Assembly (NCBI GenBank): GCA_965601825.1
Contig: OZ271839.1
Span: 1,302,001 to 1,366,000 of the forward strand
Source of the DNA: HXMU1420-13 sp965601825
Lineage (GTDB): Bacteria; Bacteroidota; Rhodothermia; Balneolales; Balneolaceae
DNA: 64,000 nucleotides
Direction of reading: 5' to 3'
Below the pieces are notes generated by a model. It was not told the origin of the DNA, did not search any database, and was given only the letters and a program-made list of their open reading frames with translations. The position numbers were made by a program, and so were the translations under genes. Positions 51,955 through 60,067 of the stretch are shown here, piece by piece (the stretch's first letter is position 1; the number at the start of each line of letters is the position of its first letter).

Positions 51955-52506
51955 TTATTTAGTGGTTGGTCCGCCCATTTGTGTAAAAAAAGCATCATTA
52001 GGTTCCCATAATTCAATCTTATTCCCTTCGAGGTCTAGTATATGGGCAAATTTACCATAAGGATATTCAGCAATGTCACTAACAACTTGCACATTGTTTT
52101 CTCTAAGCCGAATAATTAAGTCTTCAATATTCTGTACTCGGTAATTAATCATAAAAGCCTTATCAGAAGGGGAGAAATAATCAGTTGTGTCTACAAATGG
52201 TATCCAAGTCAGATAATTAATTTCATCCGGGCGATGAGCATTTCTAAACTCAAAAGGTGAGCCAACATCAGTGATTGCTAAACCCAGATTTTTTCCATAC
52301 CAATTTTTCAGTTGTTCTGGATTAGTTGATTTAAAAAAAATACCACCAATACCTGTTACTTTTGGTTCCACTCCTTGACTAATATGAGGATCAATATTCC
52401 GTAGCTCAAATCTTTCATTATGAACACCGATTAAGTACCCACTAAGTAGCATGAACAACGAAACTACCAAATGAACACTGTTTTTAAATTTCTTTGAATC
52501 AAGCAT
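51955..52506 (-). CDS. VOC-family protein C with N-terminal membrane anchor
   Basis: A 183-aa protein from ATG 52506 (MLDSKKFKNSV), overlapping the upstream gene by 8 nt; a longer frame starts within that gene. One hydrophobic segment (about 10-27, VHLVVSLFMLLSGYLIGV) anchors it or acts as a signal, which is uncommon in this family. The VOC domain follows: VTGIGGIFFKSTNPEQ, AFMINYRVQNIEDL, YPYGKFAHILDLEGNKIELWEP. It is the closest relative of protein A in the cluster. Confidence 0.75.
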   Translation of the reverse strand: MLDSKKFKNSVHLVVSLFMLLSGYLIGVHNERFELRNIDPHISQGVEPKVTGIGGIFFKSTNPEQLKNWYGKNLGLAITDVGSPFEFRNAHRPDEINYLTWIPFVDTTDYFSPSDKAFMINYRVQNIEDLIIRLRENNVQVVSDIAEYPYGKFAHILDLEGNKIELWEPNDAFFTQMGGPTTK

Positions 52507-52852
52507 GTTGATCCACCAATATTTGGTTCCCATCCGGATCGGCAATAGAAAAATGGCATGGTCCTGATTCTTCATTTAGAGTGTCTGATTCCATCAGGAA
52601 TTCAACCCCTTTTTCCTTTAAATATTTATGTATGGATCGAGCATCATTGGGGTTAAATGTGATGATGTTACTTTCAAACATATCCTGAAAGAGCCCTATT
52701 GTAACACCGTCTTTTTGCATGATAAGCCACTTGTCGTCAACAGATCCTAGCCCATCTAAAGCAGAGAATCCTAAAGTCTCATAAAATGACTTTGATTTGA
52801 TAATATCCTTCACTGCAAGTGAAGTCGAATGTTGTCCTAATGCTATATTCAT
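52499..52852 (-). CDS. VOC/glyoxalase-family protein D
   Basis: A 117-aa VOC protein that begins the cluster. STSLAVKDIIKSKSFYETLGF has the first metal His position replaced by Ser, and SIADPDGNQILVDQH is the last strand. It most resembles bleomycin-resistance-type VOC proteins. Its end overlaps protein C by 8 nt, so A-D form one translationally coupled unit. Confidence 0.78.
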   Translation of the reverse strand: MNIALGQHSTSLAVKDIIKSKSFYETLGFSALDGLGSVDDKWLIMQKDGVTIGLFQDMFESNIITFNPNDARSIHKYLKEKGVEFLMESDTLNEESGPCHFSIADPDGNQILVDQHA

Positions 52853-52894
52853 GTTAATATGTGTTTATGTTATTATGTTTAATAATGATGTTTA

Positions 52895-53350
52895 TTAGCG
52901 CTTTATGTTCATTTCATAAGCAGCAATCCAATTATTTACTGGCATCTTTGATACCAATTCACCAAGCAATTCAAATGGAATATTCTTAGGATTTTTAAAT
53001 CTGATACAGCTCTTTCCCATATCCAATTTGGTAGGTACTTGTTTTGCATATTCCTCTGTAAACCATTTCAATAATTCATCGTCTGTGTAAATCCCCATGT
53101 GATAAAAACCAATATGATTTTTTTGTGATACAATATTTAAAAAGGGAAGAGGAAGAGAAGTATCACAATGGTAACCATCCGGATAGATACTATGTGGTAC
53201 CACATATCCAATCATCCCATAATTGATACACTCTTCAAAACCATCAGGCAGATTTCTTAAAACTACCTCACGTAATTTGGTTACTACTTCTTTTCGATCG
53301 TCTGGTAGTTGATCGATATAATCGTCGACAGTTTCTATTTTATTCGTCAT
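52895..53350 (-). CDS. DUF1801 (YdhG-type) protein
   Basis: A 151-aa single-domain protein of DUF1801. Features are DYIDQLPDDRKEVVTKLREVV at the start (helix), NYGMIGYVV and FYHMGIYTDDELL in the middle, and MGKSCIRFKNPKNIP near the end. The fold is known in the family but the function is not. The start overlaps the upstream membrane-protein gene by 11 nt, so they are co-translated, and the VOC cluster follows 42 nt downstream. Confidence 0.8.
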   Translation of the reverse strand: MTNKIETVDDYIDQLPDDRKEVVTKLREVVLRNLPDGFEECINYGMIGYVVPHSIYPDGYHCDTSLPLPFLNIVSQKNHIGFYHMGIYTDDELLKWFTEEYAKQVPTKLDMGKSCIRFKNPKNIPFELLGELVSKMPVNNWIAAYEMNIKR

Positions 53351-53789
53351 TTGTAGTACCTCTATTAGTTATCATTTTTAATCTCTGTAGGTAACCAATC
53401 CAAATTCCGATAGGGATTATTATCATCAATGCGATCCACATCCATGTTGGTCCCGTTATAGAGAAATCCGAGAAAAACCCCGCCCAGATTAGAGAGACAA
53501 TTTGAAGGAGAGTCACAGCTATAACGGCCGTTTTTGCTTTATCACCAGCAATTATACTTGCGAGAAAACCACCTACAAATCCGCCAATAATGGAATAAAT
53601 CATTTTGGCAGCTAATATCAATGGTGCATTACGAGCAATGAAATACTCTTGTTGATACTCAGGATTTGTTGCCTCAGAGAAATCTAAATCCGAAATATTT
53701 ACCACAATGATTAACTCAATCACTTCTACTATAACACTGATAGACAAGAGTCCTATCAAAACCCCTATTATTAATCTTAAGATGCTCAT
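53340..53789 (-). CDS. Unknown multi-helix membrane protein
   Basis: From ATG 53789 (MSILRLIIGVLIG) it is 149 aa; the frame is open 23 codons further but this would overlap the upstream gene by 62 nt. Predicted helices are at about 5-25, 55-79, 83-105 and 115-135. An extracytoplasmic segment (ISDLDFSEATNPEYQQEYF) follows helix 1. Resembles small permease-like proteins of Bacteroidota; not recognised. It overlaps DUF1801. Confidence 0.6.
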   Translation of the reverse strand: MSILRLIIGVLIGLLSISVIVEVIELIIVVNISDLDFSEATNPEYQQEYFIARNAPLILAAKMIYSIIGGFVGGFLASIIAGDKAKTAVIAVTLLQIVSLIWAGFFSDFSITGPTWMWIALMIIIPIGIWIGYLQRLKMITNRGTTNDE

Positions 53790-53796
53790 GGCTATA

Positions 53797-54348
53797 TTAT
53801 TCAGCTTCAGAGGTTGTAGCCACTTGAAGAAAATTCGGATTCTTGAATAAGGCAGCACTTATCAATGATATCAACAAACCAACCGGAAATATTTCTGTAA
53901 ACATCATTGGCAGTCTAAAGAAAAGCTTAGCATAGTTTTCTTTCATGGCTTCCATGCTATTAATAGTATCCTGCAATTCACTTTCTGATACGCCGGAATC
54001 CCGAGCATTCTTAATAATGGTAGAAGTATACTCTTCGATGAAAGCATAATCAGAGATATATAGATTAATCTCCCAAACTAATACATAAACTAATCCGGCA
54101 ATTAGCGAAATACCCAGACCGACTTTGAAAGCAGTTCCGAATTTAATGACACCACCGAGTTGTTCATCACGATATTTTTTGGTGGCCACAAAGATGGTTG
54201 AAAAGCCAATTATCATGATGGTATAACCAAGAGCTTCTGAAGAGAAAAATGAATTTGCTCCTGATTGTGCGGCATAAATGCCAAGAGTCATGCTAAGAAT
54301 TATTACTAACCCTGTGATGCCCCCATATGTAAGTATTATTTTTTGCAT
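53797..54348 (-). CDS. DUF4199 membrane protein
   Basis: A 183-aa DUF4199-type protein from ATG 54348 (MQKIILTYGGITGL); the longer frame to 54405 is unlikely. There are four helices: about 7-27, 37-54, 72-92 and 149-168. The segment YDEQLGGVIKFGTAFKVGL (starting YRDEQ) is the family signature after helix 2, and the acidic helical segment TSTIIKNARDSGVSESEL lies between helices 3 and 4. Such proteins are frequent in Bacteroidota; their function is unknown. Confidence 0.78.
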   Translation of the reverse strand: MQKIILTYGGITGLVIILSMTLGIYAAQSGANSFFSSEALGYTIMIIGFSTIFVATKKYRDEQLGGVIKFGTAFKVGLGISLIAGLVYVLVWEINLYISDYAFIEEYTSTIIKNARDSGVSESELQDTINSMEAMKENYAKLFFRLPMMFTEIFPVGLLISLISAALFKNPNFLQVATTSEAE

Positions 54349-54626
54349 AGCAACAGTATGATTAAATGTTGGATGCAAAAGTGGCGAATCTGTTGATGAT
54401 ATCAATCACCCGAAAGTATGATTTTAACAGAATCATCCAAAAAGGGGATGCAAAAGACTCGAGAATTAATGCAGTTTTCGATTATTAAAACAGCATTAAT
54501 GACAAATCGAATCGCACTACAAATTATGTTATTTGCTAAATTGGAATAAATCAAAAATTAGTTCTGAGTCTATGCACCTTCAGTATTGAGCAAAATATAT
54601 ATCGATTATAAGATTGTATTTAGCTT
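54349..54626. other. 278-bp gap, no convincing gene
   Basis: Promoter region for the DUF4199 operon on the minus strand plus the downstream end of the serine-hydrolase gene. A 43-codon plus-strand ORF (54418-54549) exists but has no ribosome site and sits in AT-rich sequence, so it is probably chance. Confidence 0.3.
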
Positions 54627-55985
54627 CTATTCAATTTTAGGACCAGACATTTCATAACCGCCTTGAATGAAAGTCAAACCTTCTACAATACTACCTTTTA
54701 ATTGAAATAAAATTTCGGCTTGAACTACGGTTAAAAAAAACGACGTTTCGCTTTCTGGATATATCTCGAATTTGTCTATTCCTGGGGCAATACCAAATAA
54801 TTGTTTTCCATCCTTTGTGATAGTTATAGCAAAACCAGGTTGCAATTCATAGACTCCAACATATCTTAATAAAGTTGATTCAGGTAAATCTATTGCATCA
54901 TTTTTAAACTTCGGCTCTTCTAATTCTGAACCTGGGTCAAGCAAATTGAAACCAATATCCCATGGGTCTTCAGATGAATTCGCTAGAATTACTACTCCCT
55001 TACCTGTTTCTTTTACGAAGCCAGCAAATGACCGATAGCCTCCAGTACCACCATTATGCCAAAATACATCACCCTCTGTTCCCTTTTTTACATGCCAAGC
55101 CATAGCAACTGACATTCCATTAGCTTTATCATGTCTTATCTGGTGTGATAAAATCATCGAATCACTTAAGTGATTCTTGGTGAAACCCAGATTTGCTGCA
55201 ATGAATTTTGCCATGTCAGAGGTTGAACTTCGGATAGCACCAGCACCAGCAAGAACTGTAAAGTCCCAACGATTTGCTTCCACTCCAATACTATGTCCAA
55301 TTGCTAAATTCTTTTTCATTCTTTGAGTGAACTCAATTCTGGTATCATCCATATCCAATGGATCCGTTATGGTTTTGATCAATAATTCTTCATAACTAGA
55401 CTTCTTTTTGTTGGCCAATATATAACCTAAGAGACCTGAACCTAGATTTGAGTATTCATATTTATCTCCAACTTCACGTATAGGCTCAAATTCAGAAATA
55501 AATTCAATTAAATCACTTTCAGTGTAATCTACATATGGGTTTGCTGGGTTTGTTGGTGCAAAGTTTGTAGGTAAACCAGGTAATCCAGATGTATGATCGG
55601 TTAGACTTCCAAGAGTAATTTTGTATTCTCCCATTGTGTTTACTTGAATGTCATCAGGAAGGAAATCATCAATTGCATCATTAATTGTTAGTTCACCTTC
55701 TAAAATCTGGTTAGCTAATAGTAAACTCGTAAAGACTTTAGAGATTGAGCCAATCTCATAGATTGTAAATTCGTCAACATCATGACCGCCATCTTTGGTT
55801 TTTCCAAAGTTGAAATAATAGACACCAGATGAATCTATTAAAGCAATGGAAATACCAGGGAAAACATTGTTATTTATACGCTTTTCAATAGTATTAACAA
55901 CTTTAGTGGGTAATTCTATTGTTTTTGCTTCTTCTAAGCTATCACACTGAAAGACAATTAATAGTAGTAGTAGAATTTTTTTCAT
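54627..55985 (-). CDS. Exported serine hydrolase, class C beta-lactamase family
   Basis: A 452-aa penicillin-binding-fold hydrolase (AmpC/LpqH/esterase family). The SxxK motif is SISK in EIGSISKVFTSLLLA (about 78), the YxN motif is Tyr in YEYSNLGSGLLG (about 178), and the third motif is HNGGTGG. An N-terminal signal peptide with a probable lipobox (IVFQCDSLE) makes it a lipoprotein or exported. The C-terminal 100 residues form a separate beta domain (YVGVYELQPGFAITIT). The substrate is unknown; peptidase or esterase is as likely as beta-lactamase. Confidence 0.87.
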   Translation of the reverse strand: MKKILLLLLIVFQCDSLEEAKTIELPTKVVNTIEKRINNNVFPGISIALIDSSGVYYFNFGKTKDGGHDVDEFTIYEIGSISKVFTSLLLANQILEGELTINDAIDDFLPDDIQVNTMGEYKITLGSLTDHTSGLPGLPTNFAPTNPANPYVDYTESDLIEFISEFEPIREVGDKYEYSNLGSGLLGYILANKKKSSYEELLIKTITDPLDMDDTRIEFTQRMKKNLAIGHSIGVEANRWDFTVLAGAGAIRSSTSDMAKFIAANLGFTKNHLSDSMILSHQIRHDKANGMSVAMAWHVKKGTEGDVFWHNGGTGGYRSFAGFVKETGKGVVILANSSEDPWDIGFNLLDPGSELEEPKFKNDAIDLPESTLLRYVGVYELQPGFAITITKDGKQLFGIAPGIDKFEIYPESETSFFLTVVQAEILFQLKGSIVEGLTFIQGGYEMSGPKIE

Positions 55986-56187
55986 ATGTATTGTTTTCTC
56001 AGTTAGATCAAAGTGAAAACAATTTTCTTACATTCTTGTTTCAGATTTTATTTAAAGTTTCTAAGTGTTTGAAAGAAGCATTATGTATCGAAATAGGACT
56101 TGTAATAGAAGTTTCACAAAGTGAATTATGGGCACTGATTTTAATACTTAATTGAATCTAAGTACTTTCTTTCGGCAATGATTCATA

Positions 56188-57645
56188 ATGATACTTGATA
56201 TGGTCACAATTAAACGTCTCTGCTTTTCAATTATAGCCGTTAGCTTAATATTTGAAGTGGGTATTGCACAAAGTCCCGACAGAGTTACCAGAGACTATAC
56301 CATCGAAATTAGGTGGGATGATATTTCTGATCCCAATCAAATGGTAATTCTGGGGCATCATTTTGGAGATAAACAGTTCACGGTTGACACCACATATGTA
56401 AATGAAAATGGGGTGTCGATATTTGAGGGTGATTCATTAAGGCATGGAATCTACTTAATATATATACCTGGTCTCAGGTACTTTGATTTTTTAGTGGCTG
56501 AATCAGACATCAAATTACAAACTTCAATAAATGATCCTGTTGGGGACATGAGAGTGATTAGCTCTTCAGAGAATGAGCTCTTTTTTGGGTATTTAAAATA
56601 TTTGGATGAACAAAGGAAGAAAGCACAAGATATAAACAACAGAATCCAAGAAGCTGAACAGGGAGAAACTGAGTCACTACAAGATCAACTAGTTGATTTG
56701 GATATGGAAGTGAATAATTACTTAGATGATTTTCTATCCGGTAACTCTGAATCACTAACTGCAAAGATTGTTGGATTGAACAGACAAATTAATGTCCCGG
56801 ATCCTCCAACTGATGCTGATGGAAAGGTGGTAGATGAGACCTTTCAATATTTCTATTACTATAACAATTATTGGAATTACACTGAACTGACTGAAGAGGC
56901 ATTGTTATACAGTCCATCATTTGAACCAAAACTCAAACGGTTTATGATTGACCTGACTGTTCAACATCCTGATTCTATCATAAAATCAGCTGAAATAGTC
57001 GTTGAAAAGACAAAAGGTAATAGAGAAATGTTTCGATATGTAGTTAACTGGATCACCAATTACTACGAAACCTCTAACTTGATGTCATCTGAATCGGTTT
57101 TTGTTCATATGGTAAACAAATATTACTCAGAAGATCAGGCTTGGTGGGTAGATCCTAATGCTTTATATAGAATTCGAGACCGGGCAAAAGTTCTAGAACC
57201 ACTTTTAATTGGTAAGGAGATTCAAAATCTGGTTATCAAGGATATTGATGGTGAATATCAAAACTTGCATCAGAGTTCAGCAAATTACACGGTGCTATTT
57301 TTTTATGATAAGGATTCAGGTTTTAGTAAAACAGCTGTTCCAATTATCGAAGAAACCAGAGAAAAGTATGCTGATGAGGGACTGGAAGTTTGGGGAATCG
57401 CTGTGGATTTAGAAAATAATTCTAGTGACGTCACAGCCTGGAGGAATTTCATTCGAGATAATGATATCAATGAGTGGACCAATGTGGCTGACCTAGAAAA
57501 CAGACTTCCAATCAAATATACTTATGATGTGCGATCTACACCGACTATTATTGTTATTGACAAGAATAAAGAAATAACTCTACGCAGGATTGGAGCAGAA
57601 CAACTCGGCAAAATAATGGAAGATTTGATTGAAGATGATCGCTAA
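56188..57645 (+). CDS. Exported TlpA/thioredoxin-like protein with CxxC replaced by SxxS
   Basis: A 485-aa exported protein with a signal peptide (about 1-26, ending EVGIAQ); a second ATG at 56200 is also possible. The N-terminal domain (YTIEIRWDD...FLVAESDIKLQ) is DUF4369-like. The middle (about 130-330) is helical. The C-terminal thioredoxin domain (about 350-485) has VLFFYDKDSGFSKTAVPIIEE where relatives read FxDPxCGHCxxE. The codons give Ser377 and Ser380, so both catalytic Cys positions are serine. It may thus be a non-redox binding protein. RSTPTIIVIDKN (cis-Pro) is intact. Confidence 0.8.
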   Translation: MILDMVTIKRLCFSIIAVSLIFEVGIAQSPDRVTRDYTIEIRWDDISDPNQMVILGHHFGDKQFTVDTTYVNENGVSIFEGDSLRHGIYLIYIPGLRYFDFLVAESDIKLQTSINDPVGDMRVISSSENELFFGYLKYLDEQRKKAQDINNRIQEAEQGETESLQDQLVDLDMEVNNYLDDFLSGNSESLTAKIVGLNRQINVPDPPTDADGKVVDETFQYFYYYNNYWNYTELTEEALLYSPSFEPKLKRFMIDLTVQHPDSIIKSAEIVVEKTKGNREMFRYVVNWITNYYETSNLMSSESVFVHMVNKYYSEDQAWWVDPNALYRIRDRAKVLEPLLIGKEIQNLVIKDIDGEYQNLHQSSANYTVLFFYDKDSGFSKTAVPIIEETREKYADEGLEVWGIAVDLENNSSDVTAWRNFIRDNDINEWTNVADLENRLPIKYTYDVRSTPTIIVIDKNKEITLRRIGAEQLGKIMEDLIEDDR

Positions 57646-57650
57646 TACAA

Positions 57651-58067
57651 TTACTTGATCAGATTCAAATTCTTAGCTTTTTCGACTGCCTGAGTTCGAC
57701 GGTTCACATCTAGCTTCTCATATACTTTTTGAAGATGAGTTTTTACGGTATTGATAGAGACGAATAGTTTTCCGGCGATTTCTTTATTTGATAAACCCAT
57801 TGAAACTAACTCCAGCACTTCCAACTCCCGTTCGCTTAGGTGCAAATACTCAATTGCTTTTTCATTCTTTTGAAATTCTGACCGAGTTACATTCGGTGCC
57901 GTGAGTTTTCTACCAGCCCATATTCCTACTCCAGTAAATAGAATTGCAAAAAAGAGCAGAAGTACTTCCATCGATAATTCACGAACCAGATATCGATACT
58001 CGAAATATTCCAATAGAAAAACGAGTATCGCTAAAACAACTCCGTAAATGATGATGGTTTTTTTCAA
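57651..58067 (-). CDS. Membrane-tethered LuxR-type helix-turn-helix regulator
   Basis: A 138-aa protein. Two hydrophobic segments (about 5-21 and 34-52) are followed by a linker and a complete GerE/LuxR DNA-binding domain: LSERELEVLELVSMGLSNKEI (about 77-97) and SINTVKTHLQKVYEKLDVNRR. No receiver domain is present. The start is TTG 58067, two bases after the aminopeptidase stop. A DNA-binding domain held at the membrane suggests regulation by release or by membrane events. Confidence 0.82.
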   Translation of the reverse strand: MKKTIIIYGVVLAILVFLLEYFEYRYLVRELSMEVLLLFFAILFTGVGIWAGRKLTAPNVTRSEFQKNEKAIEYLHLSERELEVLELVSMGLSNKEIAGKLFVSINTVKTHLQKVYEKLDVNRRTQAVEKAKNLNLIK

Positions 58068-58069
58068 AA

Positions 58070-59173
58070 CTACTTCAACAAATTCTCCGGATTCAAACCT
58101 TTAAGATCATCAACTACATATTCACGACCTTTCCGGATGAGCTCACCATCCAGGTAGACATCTGCTCCGATACAGACTAAGTCCCAATGAATGTTGGATG
58201 AATTTCCATTTGAGGCGATTTCATAGTCTTTACCAAGAGTAAGGTGATTCGAACCATAGATTTTCTCATCAAACAGAATATCATACATAGGACTTTCAAT
58301 CACCGGATTGGTACCAAAGCTGAATTCGCCAAATCGACGAGCTCCTTCATCGGTATCCAAAATGTCTTTCAGTGCGTCATTGTTGGATGAATCAAAATCT
58401 ACTACTACACCATTTTCGACAACCAGTTTTACGAATTCAAAAGGTTTCCCTTGATATACTGATGGTGCGTAGGTGATATAACCGTTCACTGAATCCAAAA
58501 TTGGTGAAGTAAAAATCTCACCATCCGGTATGTTATGTGAACCATAACAAGGCACCCAATTCTGTCCTTTTACTGAAAACTTGATATCAGTGCCTTCTCC
58601 TTTAAGATGGATGATATCCGTTGCTCTGAGTCTTTTTTCCAGAGGCTCCATGGCCAATTTTAATTGAGCATAATCAACTAGACAGGCATCATAATAAAAC
58701 TTGGTGAACTCAAGCGTTGGCATCTTTGCATTCATTGCAAAAGCCGGTGATGGATATCGCATAATACACCATTTGGTGTTGTTTACTCTTTCCTCAAAAT
58801 GGACCGGGTGTAAGAAATGCTTGGAATAAGCTTCATTGGCATCTTTGCTTGCCAGTGAATTTTCATAAATGTTTTCAGAAGCACGGATGCCAATAAACAC
58901 ATCCATCTGTTCCATTTTTGGCAATTGATCTACTTTTGCCTGATTTTTCCAGAAAGCTTCATCCCCTTTTTGCACCAATAATTTCTGAGTTTCTGTGTCT
59001 TCAATTTGAACAAAAGGATGAGCACCTTTTTCTCGAATTTGCTCAACCAAAGCTCTCAGGAGATCAATTCCGTTAAGTCCAATTAACTGAACCATTACAT
59101 TTTCATTCTCTTGAACTTGCGTGCTGTGCTCCAGGATGAGCGAAGCCATTTTATAGTCGTTTTCTGAAATCAC
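58070..59173 (-). CDS. M29-family aminopeptidase (aminopeptidase T type)
   Basis: Metal-dependent aminopeptidase of family M29, 367 aa. The start is GTG 59173 (MISENDYKMASLIL); an ATG at 59149 (Met9) is possible. Typical segments are ENVMVQLIG, the acidic GEGTDIKFSVKGQNW, PDGEIFTSPILDSVNGYI, GARRFGEFSFGTNP (Glu metal ligand) and GSNHLTLGKDYE with SNIHWDLV (His and Asp ligands). It is upstream of the LuxR-type gene and probably co-transcribed with it. Confidence 0.88.
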   Translation of the reverse strand: MISENDYKMASLILEHSTQVQENENVMVQLIGLNGIDLLRALVEQIREKGAHPFVQIEDTETQKLLVQKGDEAFWKNQAKVDQLPKMEQMDVFIGIRASENIYENSLASKDANEAYSKHFLHPVHFEERVNNTKWCIMRYPSPAFAMNAKMPTLEFTKFYYDACLVDYAQLKLAMEPLEKRLRATDIIHLKGEGTDIKFSVKGQNWVPCYGSHNIPDGEIFTSPILDSVNGYITYAPSVYQGKPFEFVKLVVENGVVVDFDSSNNDALKDILDTDEGARRFGEFSFGTNPVIESPMYDILFDEKIYGSNHLTLGKDYEIASNGNSSNIHWDLVCIGADVYLDGELIRKGREYVVDDLKGLNPENLLK

Positions 59174-59244
59174 TTAACTAGCTTTTAGAATTCTGGTTTG
59201 ATTTGTGATCAGAAAGTAAAATAATTAGAACTAATTTATTTCAA

Positions 59245-59326
59245 CGAATAACGAATAACGAATAACGAATAACGAATAACGAATAACGAATAACGAATAA
59301 CGAATAACGAATAACGAATAACGAAT
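59245..59326. repeat. Perfect tandem heptamer (CGAATAA)n, 11.7 copies
   Basis: Eleven identical CGAATAA copies (59245-59321) plus CGAAT, with no mismatch. It ends at the first base of the ABC ATPase stop codon (minus strand) and lies in the gap before the M29 gene. Length variation by slippage is expected. Confidence 0.97.
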
Positions 59327-59937
59327 CACAACTTAATCACCTGATCACAGAGTTTAATTTCCTTAGGATCATTGGAAGCAAGAATCACTAACTTATTCTT
59401 CGCCTTCTGCATATTCACAATCTTTTTTACAAGTTCATGACCTGACTTATCCAAATTTGAACCAGGTTCATCAAGAAAAATGATATCCGGTTTCCGTATT
59501 AAGGCAGCAGCAATCTTAATTCTCTGACGTTGACCAGTAGAAAGAGATTTAAACAATTTTTGGCGATGATCTTTCATTTGAACCTGATCAATCAAACTAT
59601 TGATATGAGTCATCTGAATTGGTAAACCGGCAACTTGAAGAAGGAATTCAAGATTTTCATAAGACGTTAATTCATCATATAAATTGATATAGGGCGCAGC
59701 ATACCCAATATTGCCTTTAACATCTTCCTTGGTAAGTTCAATTTCTTGCCGCATCCATTTAATGGAACCCTTTTGTGCATTCGTCAAATAAGCAAGGCAT
59801 TTTAGTAGAGTAGATTTTCCGCTTCCATTAGCGCCAGCTATTCCCAGTACACCATCCGTGTGTTCAAAGTTTAGGTCAGTAAATATCGACTTTCGATTAT
59901 ACGTTTTAGATAGCCCTTCAATGGTCAATGAAATCAT
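59326..59937 (-). CDS. ABC transporter ATP-binding protein, orphan (CcmA-like)
   Basis: A 203-aa ABC ATPase from ATG 59937; a TTG at 59958 would add seven residues. Walker A is GANGSGKSTLLK (about 34-45), the signature LSTGQRQR (about 130), Walker B IIFLDEPGSNLD (about 150). The small size and lack of a membrane domain fit the haem-export CcmA group, but no permease gene is adjacent, so its partner is unknown. The stop codon coincides with the end of the CGAATAA array. Confidence 0.82.
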   Translation of the reverse strand: MISLTIEGLSKTYNRKSIFTDLNFEHTDGVLGIAGANGSGKSTLLKCLAYLTNAQKGSIKWMRQEIELTKEDVKGNIGYAAPYINLYDELTSYENLEFLLQVAGLPIQMTHINSLIDQVQMKDHRQKLFKSLSTGQRQRIKIAAALIRKPDIIFLDEPGSNLDKSGHELVKKIVNMQKAKNKLVILASNDPKEIKLCDQVIKL

Positions 59938-60023
59938 GCCCAAAGGTAGTGATGACAAAGAACATTATGAATGAGAAAATTCTTCATCAATTCTCAATAA
60001 TTATTAACGTAATTAAGTTGGAT

Positions 60024-60039
60024 TGGCAGCCAAGTCGCA
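60024..60039 (+). promoter_or_regulatory. Candidate sigma-54-like promoter upstream of acidic protein-pccB
   Basis: TGGCAGCCAAGTCGCA matches 9 of 11 conserved positions of TGGCAC-N5-TTGCA, with correct GG-to-GC spacing. The predicted start near 60051 is 17 nt before ATG 60068. Confidence 0.4.
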
Positions 60040-60067
60040 TTAAATTGGCTTCTCTTTCTGAGACTGT

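Noticed and set aside
52853..52894. ATGT-rich stretch before VOC protein D as another array
   Set aside because: The words recur at about 8 bp but too irregularly to separate from chance in AT-rich DNA.
54418..54549. 43-codon plus-strand ORF between the DUF4199 and serine-hydrolase genes
   Set aside because: No ribosome site, AT-rich context where such open frames arise by chance, and no recognisable features.
54627..55985. Antibiotic-resistance beta-lactamase
   Set aside because: SxxK, YxN and HxG motifs fit the broad serine hydrolase family; nothing specific to beta-lactam hydrolysis is visible.
59245..59326. Repeat block considered as a CRISPR array
   Set aside because: The repeat is only 7 bp and contiguous with no spacers, and there are no cas genes in the window.
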